Below, piece after piece: positions 8,453 through 15,390 of a stretch of DNA of 64,000 nt. The notes beneath the pieces are model-generated. The model was not told where the DNA came from and did no database searches. It saw only the letters and a program-made list of their open reading frames with translations. The position numbers and the translations under genes are program-made. Within the stretch, counting starts at the first letter, position 1; every line of letters begins with the position of its first letter. The stretch comes from Trebonia sp036501515 (GTDB lineage Bacteria > Actinomycetota > Actinomycetes > Streptosporangiales > Streptosporangiaceae). The stretch covers positions 1-64,000 of the forward strand of contig DASYAD010000040.1 of NCBI GenBank assembly GCA_036501515.1, given 5' to 3'.

Positions 8453-8917
8453 TCAGCCGGCCCCGGGCTCGTCGACTGGCTCGGTGGCGTAGCGGCGCAT
8501 GGTGGCGGCGATCGCTTCGCCGGTCACCGGCTGGCCCGCGGCGATCATGGCGCGCAGGTCGCGGAAGTACTGCACGTACAGGTCAGGGGTGAAGGTGTTC
8601 AGCAGGACCGCCGTCTCGTCGGCGGGGTTAGCGAAGGTGTGCGGAGCGCCCGGCGGGACCATGACCAGCGTGCCGGCCGGCGCGTCGTAGCTCGTCGTGC
8701 CCACGGTGAACCGGGCTGTCCCGCTCACCACGTAGAAGCCCTCGTCATGACGGGCGTGACGGTGCTGCGGCGGTCCGCCGGTGTGCGGCGGCAGGGTGAT
8801 CTCGGCCATACCGAGCCGGTGCTCCGTGCGGGTCCCGTCTTCCAGGATCCGCACCCGCGTCGGGCCGATCTGGATCGCTTCGCCCGCCTCTGGCCCCGTT
8901 ACCGCCACGTCTGCCAT
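8453..8917 (-). CDS. Cupin-domain protein
   Basis: A 154-aa single-domain cupin. Motif 1 is HRHARHDEGFYVVSG (metal ligands H, H and E) and motif 2 is PPGAPHTFAN (final H ligand), so the metal site looks complete. The C-terminal helices (YVQYFRDLRAMIAAGQP...AIAATMRRY) are typical of actinobacterial cupins annotated as quercetinase-like or as small-molecule-binding proteins. It starts at ATG 8917 behind GGAGGA (8922-8927). A perfect 24-bp palindrome lies just upstream, so a dimeric repressor probably controls it, but no regulator gene adjoins it. Confidence 0.85.
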   Translation of the reverse strand: MADVAVTGPEAGEAIQIGPTRVRILEDGTRTEHRLGMAEITLPPHTGGPPQHRHARHDEGFYVVSGTARFTVGTTSYDAPAGTLVMVPPGAPHTFANPADETAVLLNTFTPDLYVQYFRDLRAMIAAGQPVTGEAIAATMRRYATEPVDEPGAG

Positions 8918-8928
8918 CGGTCCTCCAG

Positions 8929-8952
8929 TTTATGAGAGTAAACTCTCATAAA
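8929..8952. promoter_or_regulatory. Perfect palindromic operator upstream of the cupin gene
   Basis: TTTATGAGAGT and ACTCTCATAAA are perfect 11-bp inverted arms separated by AA. The AT-rich site ends 12 bp before the cupin start codon, directly upstream of its Shine-Dalgarno sequence, in otherwise very GC-rich DNA. Length and symmetry suit a TetR- or MarR-type dimer. It could also form a hairpin, but there is no adjacent T-run. Confidence 0.75.
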
Positions 8953-8996
8953 TATAGCGCAGTATCGCGGCTCGCCCGCCCGCGCAGCCGCCCCGG

Positions 8997-9686
8997 TCAA
9001 GCGGTCGCGGCCTCAAGCTCGGCCAGGTAGTGGCTGAACCCGTGCGGCGCCCGGGCTTCGCGCCTGGCTGAGGTGACGACCGGCAGTGCCCGGGTCCGCA
9101 GCACCCGGCTGCCTGCGGCCGTAAGCGCCGCGACCAGCGCTTCGTCCTCAGCCGTCGGTACGGCGGTGAAGCCGCCCGCCAACAGGTATTCAGAAGCGCG
9201 GAACCCCAGGTTGGCGCCGTGCACGTGGGAGTGGGGCCCGTCGCCGCGGCCGTAGCGCTCGTCGAACCGGGGGGCGGTCTCCCGCTGGTAATCCGACCAG
9301 TCGGCTACCCGGATGGTGCCGGCCACCGCGTCCCAGCCCCGGCTGGCATAGCGCGCCTGCTGACGCAGCCAGCGGGCGGGCACGACCGTGTCGGCGTCGG
9401 TGGTGGCCAGCCAGATGTCGGCCGGGTCCAGGTGCCCGGCCCGGCGCAGCACCGCCCGCACCCCGGCCGCCCGGGCCGCGCCGACGTTTCTGGCGCACAG
9501 CGCGACGACCGAGGCGCCGCCGCGGCGTGCCGCCTGCGCGGTCAGGTCCTGGCAGGCGTCGGCGACGACGACCAGGTGCACCGGCGTGCGCAGCGCCCGG
9601 GCCGCCCGCCGCAGACTGGCCAGGCAGGCGGGGAGCAGCTCTTGTTCGTTATGAGCGGGGACGATGACGCCGATGGACCGGATCAC
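8997..9686 (-). CDS. Family 2 glycosyltransferase
   Basis: A 229-aa GT-A fold transferase without membrane helices. The N-terminus IGVIVPAHNEQELLPACLASL is the classic GT2 nucleotide-sugar strand, ATTDADTVVPARWL supplies the DxD-type metal motif (DAD), and VHGANLGFRASEYLLAGGF followed by EDEAL is the acceptor/catalytic region. Last gene of a four-gene operon; its GTG at 9686 overlaps the upstream methyltransferase stop (GTGA), so translation is coupled. Together with the PIG-L deacetylase it suggests transfer and trimming of an N-acetylated sugar, but donor and acceptor are unknown. Confidence 0.85.
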   Translation of the reverse strand: MIRSIGVIVPAHNEQELLPACLASLRRAARALRTPVHLVVVADACQDLTAQAARRGGASVVALCARNVGAARAAGVRAVLRRAGHLDPADIWLATTDADTVVPARWLRQQARYASRGWDAVAGTIRVADWSDYQRETAPRFDERYGRGDGPHSHVHGANLGFRASEYLLAGGFTAVPTAEDEALVAALTAAGSRVLRTRALPVVTSARREARAPHGFSHYLAELEAATA

Positions 9687-10291
9687 ACGATCCCGCCGGC
9701 CTGGGCGACGGACCTGAGGTCGCCGTCGGCACGGGTGTACACCTCGGCCGTGAAGTCGGGATCGCGGTAACGCGCCAGCCGGGCAAGGCCGTCCTGGCCT
9801 GCCAGCAGCTCATGCACCCGGTCGCCTGTGAAGGGGTGGTCTGGGGCGGGGTGCCGCCAGTGCACCGCGAGCAGGTGCCCGCCCGGGCGGAGCGCGCCGG
9901 TGCCGAGGCGGAGCATCTCGTCCAGGTCGGTGTCGTCGAAGTAGTAAAGCAGCTCGGAGAAGACGATCAGGTCGAACGACCGCGACGGCCACTCCTTCGG
10001 CATGACCCGCTGTTCGACCCGCACGCCGGGCAGCTCCGCGGTTCGTGCCCGGGCCGATTCGACCGCCTCGGCGACCGCGTCGCAGGCGAGCAGCCGGTCG
10101 CAGCGAGCCGCCAGCTGGGTGGTGAGTACCCCGATTGAGCAGCCGGGCTCGAACGCGACGCCGTAACGCGCGCGCGGCAGCATGGCGACCGAGAGCGCGT
10201 ACTTGCGGGTCTCGTACCAGCGCTCAGCCAGCCCGTAGGGGTCGGGAGAGGCCGCGTAGCGCTCGCGAAAGTAATCCGGGTCGATGGTCAC
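9683..10291 (-). CDS. SAM-dependent methyltransferase, NodS-like
   Basis: A 202-aa class I methyltransferase. SAM motif I is GVAFEPGCSIGVLTTQLA, with the acidic residue of motif II in LLACDAV; SFDLIVFSELLYYFDD is motif IV. The N-terminus (PDYFRERYAASPDPYGLAERWYE) matches NodS-type N-methyltransferases, which methylate a freshly deacetylated glucosamine in Nod-factor synthesis. The GTG at 10291 overlaps the stop of the PIG-L gene (GTGA), which fixes the start. Directly following a PIG-L deacetylase, N-methylation of the amine exposed by deacetylation is a reasonable but unproven role. Confidence 0.85.
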   Translation of the reverse strand: MTIDPDYFRERYAASPDPYGLAERWYETRKYALSVAMLPRARYGVAFEPGCSIGVLTTQLAARCDRLLACDAVAEAVESARARTAELPGVRVEQRVMPKEWPSRSFDLIVFSELLYYFDDTDLDEMLRLGTGALRPGGHLLAVHWRHPAPDHPFTGDRVHELLAGQDGLARLARYRDPDFTAEVYTRADGDLRSVAQAGGIV

Positions 10292-11034
10292 GGCAGCAGC
10301 ACCTCCATCGCCCGGGTGAAGTGCGCGATCACGCCCGGGGCGAGCACCGGGCCGAGGCCGTGGCCCCGGTTCTCGAGCTGGCTGGCAAAGCAGGTGATGG
10401 CGGCCCGTTTCCTGTTGACCGCGCGCGGCGGCAGCGGCACCCGCAGGGCCCGGTCCCACGGCACCCGCGGATCGCCGGGTGAAGCCCAGTGCCACATCCA
10501 GACGGGAAAGCAGTAATAGGCCGCGGACGCGGCTTTGCGGGCGGCGCGGCCGGCCGCTTCGTGATCGGGGTGCATATCGCCCTCCCACGGAGCGAGGCAC
10601 AGATCGAAGCCGGCCACCTGGGGGGCCAGTGCCGTCGCGAGTTCGTTCTCAACACTGGCCAGCCCGCTGTCGGGCAGGCCGAGCCTGACCACTTCGGCCG
10701 TCCTGGCGCCGAGGGCGCGCAGCGCGGCGGTTGTCTCCGCGGTCCGGCGCCGTCCGAGTGAGGCCGGCGAGGCGTGACCCCGGTGCGAGCGCTCGCCGTC
10801 GGTCACCGCCACGACCCGCAGCCGGGCCCGGGATGCCGCGAGCATGGAGATCAGGCCGCCGGCGCCGAGCACCTCGTCGTCCGGGTGCGCCGCCACCACC
10901 ACCGCGCTCTTAACGCTGGCCAGCCCGGCCAGCCCGGCGCCTGGCAGCGTGCTCAGCCACGGCCAGGCGGCCCAGGTCCGCTCGTCGGTGCCAGGCGCGT
11001 CGATCGGGTGCTGGCGCGGGGCGCGGCTCACCAT
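10288..11034 (-). CDS. PIG-L family N-deacetylase
   Basis: A 248-aa Zn-dependent LmbE/PIG-L deacetylase. The metal site is visible as AHPDDE (about residues 49-54) and HPDH (about 159-162). The family removes acetyl from GlcNAc-type sugars (MshB, BshB, GlcNAc-PI deacetylase) or makes conjugate amides (Mca). Its start overlaps the acyl-CoA dehydrogenase gene by 7 nt and its stop overlaps the methyltransferase by 4 nt. It is not an obvious MshB, since it lacks that context and is fused into a four-gene unit conserved in style in many bacteria. Confidence 0.87.
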   Translation of the reverse strand: MVSRAPRQHPIDAPGTDERTWAAWPWLSTLPGAGLAGLASVKSAVVVAAHPDDEVLGAGGLISMLAASRARLRVVAVTDGERSHRGHASPASLGRRRTAETTAALRALGARTAEVVRLGLPDSGLASVENELATALAPQVAGFDLCLAPWEGDMHPDHEAAGRAARKAASAAYYCFPVWMWHWASPGDPRVPWDRALRVPLPPRAVNRKRAAITCFASQLENRGHGLGPVLAPGVIAHFTRAMEVLLP

Positions 11035-12110
11035 TCGGCGCCGCCCTCGGCGACCAGTTCACCAAGACGCGCGAGATCTCTCTCGGCGTGATGCTGGCGC
11101 AGGTAAACGGTCAGGTCGGCGACCGCGCGGGAGTGCGCACGGTCATGGCCAAGCGGTCCGGCGCCGAGCGCCCGGCCGGTTCTTGTCAGCACGTCAGCGG
11201 CGACCGCCTCGGTCAGCGCCCGGACCCGCAGGGCCCGCGCCGCCCCGGTGCCGCGCAGGTCGCCAGGGTCCGCGTCGATCTCGCCGGCCGCCCGCACAAG
11301 CGCCGCGCGGGCGGTGCGCAACCCGAGGTCCACGGCTCCCAGGTGGGCCAGCGCGTGCGGGCCTACGTCGCGTTTTGACGCCGCCGCGACCAGCGTCTGC
11401 GCCACCGCGCGGGCTCCGCCGTACCAGCAGGCGGCCACCCCGCAGCCGCCGTGGCTGAAGCCGGGCCTGTTCGTGTACCCGTCACGCGGCCCGACGGGCT
11501 CGGCGTGAACCCAGGGGAAGAAGACGTCAAGCGTGTCGCTGCCCGCCATCCCGGTGGCCGGCCAGCTGCCGTCGCGCGGCTCGAGTTGAGCCACGTCGAC
11601 CGCGAACAGCCGCGGCCCGCCTTCTTCGGCGACGGCGGTGACCAGCGCGTGCGTGCAGACCCGAGCCCCCGAGCAGTACTGCTTGGTACCGCGCAGCAGC
11701 CACTCGCCGTCTCTTCTGCTCGCCGTCACGTTGGGTCCCGGCGGGTTCGCCGCCCACACGCCCCAGCGGCTGCCGGCGGGCGGCCGCGGGCCGCCGAGTT
11801 CCGCCAGGATCGCCACCGCGTCAGCGTGCCCCTCGCCAAGCCGTGCCAGCGACAGGTCTTCCCCCGCGAGGTCGGCCAGCGCGGCCCAGCGCTCCCAGGT
11901 CGCTCCGGAGCCTGGCAGTGGAAGGTCGAGCCGCCCCGACTCGACCGCGGCGGCGAAGGCTCTTGCCGTTCGCTGCCAATCGGTTAGCCCGCCCGTCCCC
12001 GGAGTCCCCCCGTCAGCCGCCAGCCCGCCGGCAGTCACCCCGTCAGCGTCGACACCTTCCCGGCGGGCCGCCAGACCCCCGCGGGCCGCCGGGTTACTGT
12101 CGTTCTTCAT
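11028..12110 (-). CDS. Acyl-CoA dehydrogenase-like flavoprotein, first gene of the PIG-L operon
   Basis: A 360-aa protein of the acyl-CoA dehydrogenase fold. The N-terminal helical domain contains DWQRTARAFAAAVESG and LAGEDLSLARLGEGHADAVAIL; the central beta domain has WGVWAANPPGPN and DGEWLLRGTKQYCSGA; the C-terminal bundle includes RAHSRAVADLTVYLRQHHAERDL. The catalytic Glu of classical dehydrogenases cannot be placed with confidence. I start at ATG 12110; the frame continues upstream without coding character. The product probably oxidises the substrate of the downstream deacetylase, methyltransferase and glycosyltransferase. A 10-bp palindrome (GTCGTACGAC, 12111-12120) abuts the start codon. 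Confidence 0.8.
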   Translation of the reverse strand: MKNDSNPAARGGLAARREGVDADGVTAGGLAADGGTPGTGGLTDWQRTARAFAAAVESGRLDLPLPGSGATWERWAALADLAGEDLSLARLGEGHADAVAILAELGGPRPPAGSRWGVWAANPPGPNVTASRRDGEWLLRGTKQYCSGARVCTHALVTAVAEEGGPRLFAVDVAQLEPRDGSWPATGMAGSDTLDVFFPWVHAEPVGPRDGYTNRPGFSHGGCGVAACWYGGARAVAQTLVAAASKRDVGPHALAHLGAVDLGLRTARAALVRAAGEIDADPGDLRGTGAARALRVRALTEAVAADVLTRTGRALGAGPLGHDRAHSRAVADLTVYLRQHHAERDLARLGELVAEGGAEW

Positions 12111-12378
12111 GTCGTACGACTGTCCCTCATGTCTCACTGGCCCCCCAGTCGAATTGCCGAACGGACTTCCTCCGCTACCCGGGCTGTCATGGTTCACACC
12201 AGGACACGAGGGGCATAGCGCCATCCGCTGCTGACTACGGGCTCGCGGCGCTCATCGAAAAGCGATCGGCCGGCTGGGAACCGGGCGGGGTTCTGAATAG
12301 CCCGCCGAGACCGGGGTAGCAGAGTGCCGCTGGCGAACGCGGGGCTGTCCCGCACGCGAGTACGGAAAGGAAAACGCT
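12111..12378. other. Intergenic region between divergent units
   Basis: These 268 bp separate the minus-strand acyl-CoA dehydrogenase operon from the plus-strand hydrophobic peptide gene. They hold the 10-bp palindrome GTCGTACGAC at 12111-12120 and, near the right end, the first copy of a leader block also found before the second peptide gene (GAATAG at 12295-12300 and GGGTAGCAGAG at 12314-12324). No further gene is seen. Confidence 0.5.
12314..12324 (+). promoter_or_regulatory. Conserved leader block, copy 1 (possible stress-sigma -10)
   Basis: GGGTAGCAGAG recurs exactly at 12597-12607 before the second copy of the downstream gene, in both cases preceded at 13-16 bp by GAATAG and CCCG. GGGTA resembles the -10 core of actinobacterial SigB-type stress promoters. 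Since the rest of the two leaders has diverged, this block is probably functional. Confidence 0.4.
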
Positions 12379-12546
12379 ATGGGAATCATCCTGCTGGTCC
12401 TGCTGCTCGCGCTCATCCTCGGCGGCCTGGGCTTCGCCATCCACATCCTGTGGTGGATCGCCCTCGTCGTCCTCGTCATCTGGCTGCTCGGCTTCCTCGT
12501 CCGCATGGGCGAAGGCGCCGGACGCGGCCGCTGGTACCGCTGGTAA
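12379..12546 (+). CDS. 55-aa hydrophobic membrane peptide, copy 1 (DUF5670/lmo0937-like)
   Basis: A 55-residue protein: MGIILLVLLLALILGGLGFAI opens a nearly continuous hydrophobic region of two short helices (1-22 and 25-43, with LWWIALVVLVIWLLGF), followed by a charged tail RMGEGAGRGRWYRW. This architecture matches the small 'hydrophobic protein' family related to Listeria lmo0937, found in general-stress regulons of Gram-positive bacteria; the role is unknown. The ribosome site AAAGGAAAACG precedes ATG 12379. A second gene encoding the identical protein lies 289 bp downstream. Confidence 0.8.
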   Translation: MGIILLVLLLALILGGLGFAIHILWWIALVVLVIWLLGFLVRMGEGAGRGRWYRW

Positions 12547-12596
12547 CGCGGGAAAGACCAATTAGCCGGCAAAAACCGAATAGACCCGTCTGGCCC

Positions 12597-12607
12597 GGGT
12601 AGCAGAG
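12597..12607 (+). promoter_or_regulatory. Conserved leader block, copy 2
   Basis: The second copy of GGGTAGCAGAG, with the GAATAG element at 12578-12583. It lies 61 bp before the second peptide start, against 55 bp for copy 1. Confidence 0.4.
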
Positions 12608-12667
12608 GCCTGCTCTGGAACGCCGCGGGACCCGCCCCGCGAACCGGTTTTCGGAAGGAACGCTGTC

Positions 12668-12835
12668 ATGGGAATCATCCTGCTGGTCCTGCTGCTCGCA
12701 CTCATCCTCGGCGGCCTGGGCTTCGCCATCCACATCCTGTGGTGGATCGCCCTCGTCGTCCTCGTCATCTGGCTGCTCGGCTTCCTCGTCCGCATGGGCG
12801 AAGGCGCCGGACGCGGCCGCTGGTACCGCTGGTAA
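12668..12835 (+). CDS. 55-aa hydrophobic membrane peptide, copy 2
   Basis: Encodes exactly the same 55 residues as the gene at 12379. I see one silent change (CTCGCG to CTCGCA) within the first 15 codons and no amino-acid change, while the leaders have diverged strongly. Ribosome site GGAAGGAA precedes the ATG at 12668. The near-perfect coding identity against drifting flanks suggests a recent duplication followed by leader divergence, or gene conversion of the coding part. Transcription probably ends at the hairpin at 12879-12916. Confidence 0.8.
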   Translation: MGIILLVLLLALILGGLGFAIHILWWIALVVLVIWLLGFLVRMGEGAGRGRWYRW

Positions 12836-12878
12836 CGCGCGGACACCCGAGCTTTACAGCACCGGGCACCCGGGGCAA

Positions 12879-12916
12879 AACGGGCGCGACCCCCGAAAAA
12901 GGGGGCCGCGCCCGTT
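12879..12916. terminator. Strong hairpin terminator
   Basis: AACGGGCGCG and CGCGCCCGTT pair perfectly around a second stem CCCCC/GGGGG, with a loop GAAAAA. No T-run follows, as is common in high-GC actinomycetes. It follows the duplicated peptide genes and may also act on the convergent Rho-N-like gene. Confidence 0.75.
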
Positions 12917-13006
12917 GCCGTTGCCGCGGGCGGAGCTGAGGGTGACCGGGGGCCCGCTGAGGCTGAGGCGTGACCGGGGCCCGTCGAGCTCCGCGCTAAT
13001 CGCGGC

Positions 13007-13264
13007 TCAGTGGTTGCGCAGCGCGCTGATCAGCTGCTCTTTGCTCATCGACGAGCGGCCTTTGATGCCGATCTCGCGGGCCCGCTGCACGAGGTCTTTT
13101 TTGGTCCAGTCCTCGTAGTTCTTGTTGTGCCCGCCGCGGCTTGCCACCGACTTGCGCGAGCTGGCCGCGGCCGCGTTAGCGATCCTGGCGGACTTCTCCT
13201 CGCTGTTGCCTTCGCGGCGCAGCGCCTGGTAGGTCTTGTCGTCTTTGATCTGAGGCGTGGGCAT
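13007..13264 (-). CDS. Small Rho-N/SAP-like DNA-binding protein (DUF7218-like)
   Basis: An 85-aa basic protein. The start at 13264 follows AGGGAGGGGATTCG, a strong ribosome site. The N-terminal half (PQIKDDKTYQALRREGNSEEKSARIANAAA) is helical and charged; the C-terminal half (YEDWTKKDLVQRAREIGIKGRSSMSKEQLISALRNH) is a Rho termination factor N-terminal/SAP-type helix-extended-loop-helix motif that binds nucleic acid. Homologues are common small actinobacterial proteins, often in stress or sporulation regulons. No partner is evident apart from the neighbouring STAS gene. Confidence 0.8.
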   Translation of the reverse strand: MPTPQIKDDKTYQALRREGNSEEKSARIANAAAASSRKSVASRGGHNKNYEDWTKKDLVQRAREIGIKGRSSMSKEQLISALRNH

Positions 13265-13343
13265 CGAATCCCCTCCCTGTGTCGCCGGCTGGGCCGGGCA
13301 GCCGGCCTGAACCTGAGCGCGACTGCTACCCGGGACGGGCCCG

Positions 13344-13691
13344 TCAAACGCGCTGCAGGGCCTCGGCCAGGCTGTCATAGACAGGGAGCAGCTGGTCAGC
13401 ACCGGTGAGCTCAAGGATGCGGCGCACCGCCTCGGCTGGTGCGGCCAGGGCCAGGGTGCCGCCCTGGCTGGCCATAGAGCGGGCGGCCACCAGGATCACG
13501 TGCAGCACCGAGGAGTCCATGAAGCGCAGCCCGGACACATCGAGAACCAGCGTGCCCGCCAGGTCGCCTGACTCCGTTGCGATCAGGTCGCGCAGCGCGC
13601 CACTGTCGTTCAGGTCAGCTTCGCCCGACAGCTCCACCACAATGTGCGGGCGGCCGGGAGCCGGTGACCTGACAGTCATGAGCAGCCCCAT
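13344..13691 (-). CDS. Anti-sigma factor antagonist (STAS domain)
   Basis: A 115-aa single STAS domain. HIVVELSGEADLNDSGALRDLI and LVLDVSGLRFMDSSVLHVILVA are the two signature stretches; the Ser pair after MD is the phosphorylation site expected in SpoIIAA/RsbV-type switches. Dephosphorylated protein would bind a cognate anti-sigma kinase and release a stress sigma factor. No kinase or sigma gene adjoins it. ATG 13691 is used; an in-frame ATG at 13679 would give MTVRSP and is equally plausible. The nearby hydrophobic stress peptides may belong to the same regulon. Confidence 0.87.
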   Translation of the reverse strand: MGLLMTVRSPAPGRPHIVVELSGEADLNDSGALRDLIATESGDLAGTLVLDVSGLRFMDSSVLHVILVAARSMASQGGTLALAAPAEAVRRILELTGADQLLPVYDSLAEALQRV

Positions 13692-13701
13692 AGCGTAGGT
13701 T

Positions 13702-13896
13702 TTAGCACCAGCGAAGGCACGCCTGCCGTGCCGTCCAGCTGTTTCCCTGCTTATTGGCCGGTTTTCGTTGGCTAACCGTTACCATGGCGGCACCGTCAGA
13801 GATTATCGGCAGGATGCTGACGATGAACTGTCCCCGCCAGTGGCGGAGACGCCCGACCCGGGGGACCGGGTCGTACCCGTGCCAGTAGGCGGTCAT
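13702..13896 (-). CDS. Unrecognised short frame, possible gene remnant
   Basis: A 64-residue frame whose first half (MTAYWHGYDPVPRVGRLRHW) looks protein-like and GC3-rich, while the second half, including KPANKQGNSWTARQACLRWC, is AT-richer and looks non-coding. The protein-like character continues upstream of the ATG in the same frame (SLLRRADLADEPLARWTDAD) as far as an in-frame stop near 13998. I therefore read the segment 13800-13970 as the end of a decayed gene. I do not recognise the family. Confidence 0.25.
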   Translation of the reverse strand: MTAYWHGYDPVPRVGRLRHWRGQFIVSILPIISDGAAMVTVSQRKPANKQGNSWTARQACLRWC

Positions 13897-14007
13897 GGCG
13901 CCGTCGGCATCGGTCCACCGGGCTAGCGGCTCGTCGGCCAGGTCGGCCCGCCGCAGCAGGGAACGGTGGCGGCTCCTATTGGAGCAACTTCTCGTTAATT
14001 AGAGAAG

Positions 14008-14031
14008 AAAAATCTCAGGGTTTCGCCCGAG
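14008..14031 (-). terminator. Intrinsic terminator after the serine hydrolase gene
   Basis: On the minus strand CTCGGG, loop CGAAA, CCCTGAG (one bulge) is followed by ATTTTT. It starts 13 bp after the stop codon of the upstream gene. A second inverted repeat, CTTCTC/GAGAAG around GTTAATTA (13988-14007), follows. Confidence 0.65.
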
Positions 14032-14043
14032 GAACGCTTTCCT

Positions 14044-15012
14044 TTATAGGCAGGCCACGATCTCTTCGTCTATTAGGGCTGTTATTGAGGTTCGCGGGGA
14101 GCCCCCTTCCACGTGGGCGGTTACGGTTACCACCGCTTCCTTATCCGGGGAGATTATGCAGAGCTGGCCGTAGCGGCCTGCCATTTTGTACGTTTTTTCG
14201 CCCGGGGTGCACCAGACGCCTAGGCCGTAACTGTCCGAGAGGCGGAAGCCTTCGTCTGTTGGGTCTTTGACGCTCGGGACGGTTTCTGCCGCGATTCGTG
14301 CGCAGTATTCGGCGGGGACCAGCTGACGGCCTTCGTGGCGGCCCTCGTCTAGCAGGAGGCGGCCGAAGCGGGCTAGTTCGGACGTCCTCAGGTAGAGGTC
14401 GCTCTCCGCGACCGGGTGGCCGAGGGGGCAGGTGTGCCACTGGGGGTTGTGGATGGCCAGCGGGGTGAAGACGCGGGGCAGCAGGTAGTCGCGGACGCTG
14501 GCGCCGGTCGCGGCGCGCAGGGCGCGGGCCGCTACGTACGGGCCGATGCCGGTGTACCTGAAATACGTGCCGGGCTGGTGCGCCAGCGGGGTCGCGAAGA
14601 AGTCAGCGGCTAGGTCCGGGACTGCGACGGGCTCAGCGGCGGACCAGGAGCACGGGCTGCCGGACGTCATCGTGAGCAAGTGCCGGAGCGTGACCTGGTC
14701 CAGGCCGGGCGCGGCAGAGCCGGCTAGCTCGGGGTAGTACTTGAGGGCGGGGTCGTCCAGGGCGAGGCGGCCTTCGGCTTCGGCGATGCCGAGCGCTACG
14801 GACGTGAAGGTCTTCGAGACCGACCGCACGTTGACTCGGTCGTCCGAGCGGAGCCTGCGTTCGACCGGCTCGGCGCCGCGGCGGTAGATGTGCACTCCGT
14901 AGAGTTCCATGCCTTCTCGTTCGGCGGACCGGACCAGGGCGTCAATGAGCTTTCGCATGGTGGGGAGACTAACAGCGGGGTCTGACATTCGCGGCTGCCT
15001 GCGCTGCGTCAC
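14044..15012 (-). CDS. Serine hydrolase, beta-lactamase/esterase EstB family
   Basis: A 322-aa class C-like serine hydrolase (DD-peptidase/esterase type). The nucleophile motif is SVSK in VNVRSVSKTFTSVALG; YTGIGPYVAARAL supplies the Y-x-N-like region, and the C-terminal GRYGQLCIISP lies where the KTG-type strand occurs. No signal peptide is visible, so it is probably cytoplasmic. The GTG at 15012 has GGAGGA close upstream; ATG at 14988 is an alternative. Third codon positions are less GC-rich than in neighbours (CTA, ATA, GTA and GAA codons near the 3' end), which may indicate separate ancestry. Confidence 0.85.
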   Translation of the reverse strand: MTQRRQPRMSDPAVSLPTMRKLIDALVRSAEREGMELYGVHIYRRGAEPVERRLRSDDRVNVRSVSKTFTSVALGIAEAEGRLALDDPALKYYPELAGSAAPGLDQVTLRHLLTMTSGSPCSWSAAEPVAVPDLAADFFATPLAHQPGTYFRYTGIGPYVAARALRAATGASVRDYLLPRVFTPLAIHNPQWHTCPLGHPVAESDLYLRTSELARFGRLLLDEGRHEGRQLVPAEYCARIAAETVPSVKDPTDEGFRLSDSYGLGVWCTPGEKTYKMAGRYGQLCIISPDKEAVVTVTAHVEGGSPRTSITALIDEEIVACL

Positions 15013-15390
15013 TATCCTCCGCTATTCAACGGTGACGCCGAGCGGGATTCTGGCGGCATTCCAGTGGCCGTGAGCTGGGATTCGCGTTGCGGTCGGCTGG
15101 GGAGCACGCGCACCTGATGGGTGCGGAGCCGATCAGCAAGAGTGGAGGCGCGGATGGCGCCGACGCAGCTGAAATGTCAGGCGCCATCGTTGTATTGCTC
15201 CCATTCCGGCACGGCGTGCCGGCGGGAAGAGGACTGCGATGTTTTCCGCCGACGGGCGTAGCGTTTGCGCTTCTGCCTGCCCGCCCAGGAACTGAATGTC
15301 ACTGCCGCTCACAGTGATGGTGACGCGGGTGCACCAGTAGCCGTCGTCTGGCGCCCAGGTGCCGCACCGCCGTTCGCCGCTGCGGGCCCG
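15013..15390. other. Non-coding or decayed region
   Basis: These 378 bp contain no convincing intact gene. On the minus strand, in the frame of the adjacent chitinase fragment but beyond its stop, 15290-15360 reads TWAPDDGYWCTRVTITVSGS, which has the look of a secreted beta-sandwich domain. It has no start and soon loses coding character, so it may be decayed DNA of the same origin as the chitinase piece. Confidence 0.3.

Noticed and set aside
15087..15317. 76-codon plus-strand frame in the gap before the chitinase remnant
   Set aside because: No ribosome site, mixed composition and no recognisable motif.
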